Positions 5,302-5,305 of a stretch of DNA of 5,305 bases are shown piece by piece (the stretch's first letter is position 1; the number at the start of each line of letters is the position of its first letter). The notes beneath the pieces were generated by a model. The model worked only from the letters and a program-made list of their open reading frames with translations, had not been told where the DNA came from and did no database searches. This stretch comes from Eubacterium sp. GTDB taxonomy: Bacteria; Bacillota; Clostridia; Oscillospirales; Acutalibacteraceae. A program made the translations under genes and the position numbers. Location of the stretch: assembly GCA_029052085.1 (NCBI GenBank), contig JAIDJS010000340.1, positions 1 through 5,305 on the forward strand. The letters are read 5' to 3'.

Positions 5302-5305
5302 ATGG
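5302..5305 (+). CDS. Start codon of a divergent gene (cut by the window edge)
   Basis: The ATG at 5302 is preceded by AAAGGGGAA (5288-5296) at a good distance for a ribosome binding site, and by a well-formed promoter at 5238-5266. Only the first codon and one base are present, so the product is unknown. An earlier ATG at 5296 is too close to the ribosome binding site. Being divergent from an AraC-type regulator, it is a natural candidate for its target gene. Confidence 0.5.

Overview
The window is AT-rich DNA with strong AGGAGG-type ribosome binding sites, densely packed genes, and mostly TAA stops. Together with the protein types, this points to a low-GC Gram-positive bacterium, most likely a gut-type Clostridia (Ruminococcaceae/Lachnospiraceae-like). 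That placement is inferred from style and gene content, not from a marker gene.

Layout: (1) Positions 1-926 hold the end of an operon of small uncharacterised genes on the + strand. There is a possible tail of an upstream gene (1-21), an 80-residue helical protein (18-260), a 118-residue protein (264-620), and a third small gene (621-926) whose reading frame is complete except for two in-frame TAA codons. Hairpins at 926-970 close this unit. (2) Positions 1057-3905 form a tightly coupled operon: lgt (lipoprotein diacylglyceryl transferase), folD (bifunctional methylene-tetrahydrofolate dehydrogenase/cyclohydrolase), and an APH-fold small-molecule kinase of unknown substrate. The first two genes abut with no gap; the last two overlap by 1 base (TAATG). 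(3) Positions 3971-4216 encode an 81-residue protein with 11 cysteines that resembles the DUF3795 family. It has its own extended -10 promoter, embedded in a perfect 9-bp inverted repeat, and ends at a strong 12-bp terminator. (4) Positions 4269-5138 (- strand) encode an AraC-family regulator with an N-terminal double HTH and a C-terminal GyrI-like effector-binding domain. (5) Positions 5139-5301 are a divergent promoter region that appears to serve the regulator and a + strand gene whose first codon is at the very end of the window.

Functionally, lgt and folD are core housekeeping genes (membrane lipoprotein lipidation and one-carbon metabolism), and the kinase is co-transcribed with them. 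The cysteine-rich gene and the AraC regulator are separately expressed single genes. The most unusual items are the doubly interrupted third small gene, the operator-like dyad around the promoter at 3898-3927, the TATGA tandem repeat in the lgt promoter region, and a possible internal translation start in the AraC-type regulator. No RNA genes, CRISPR arrays, insertion sequences or attachment sites were seen.
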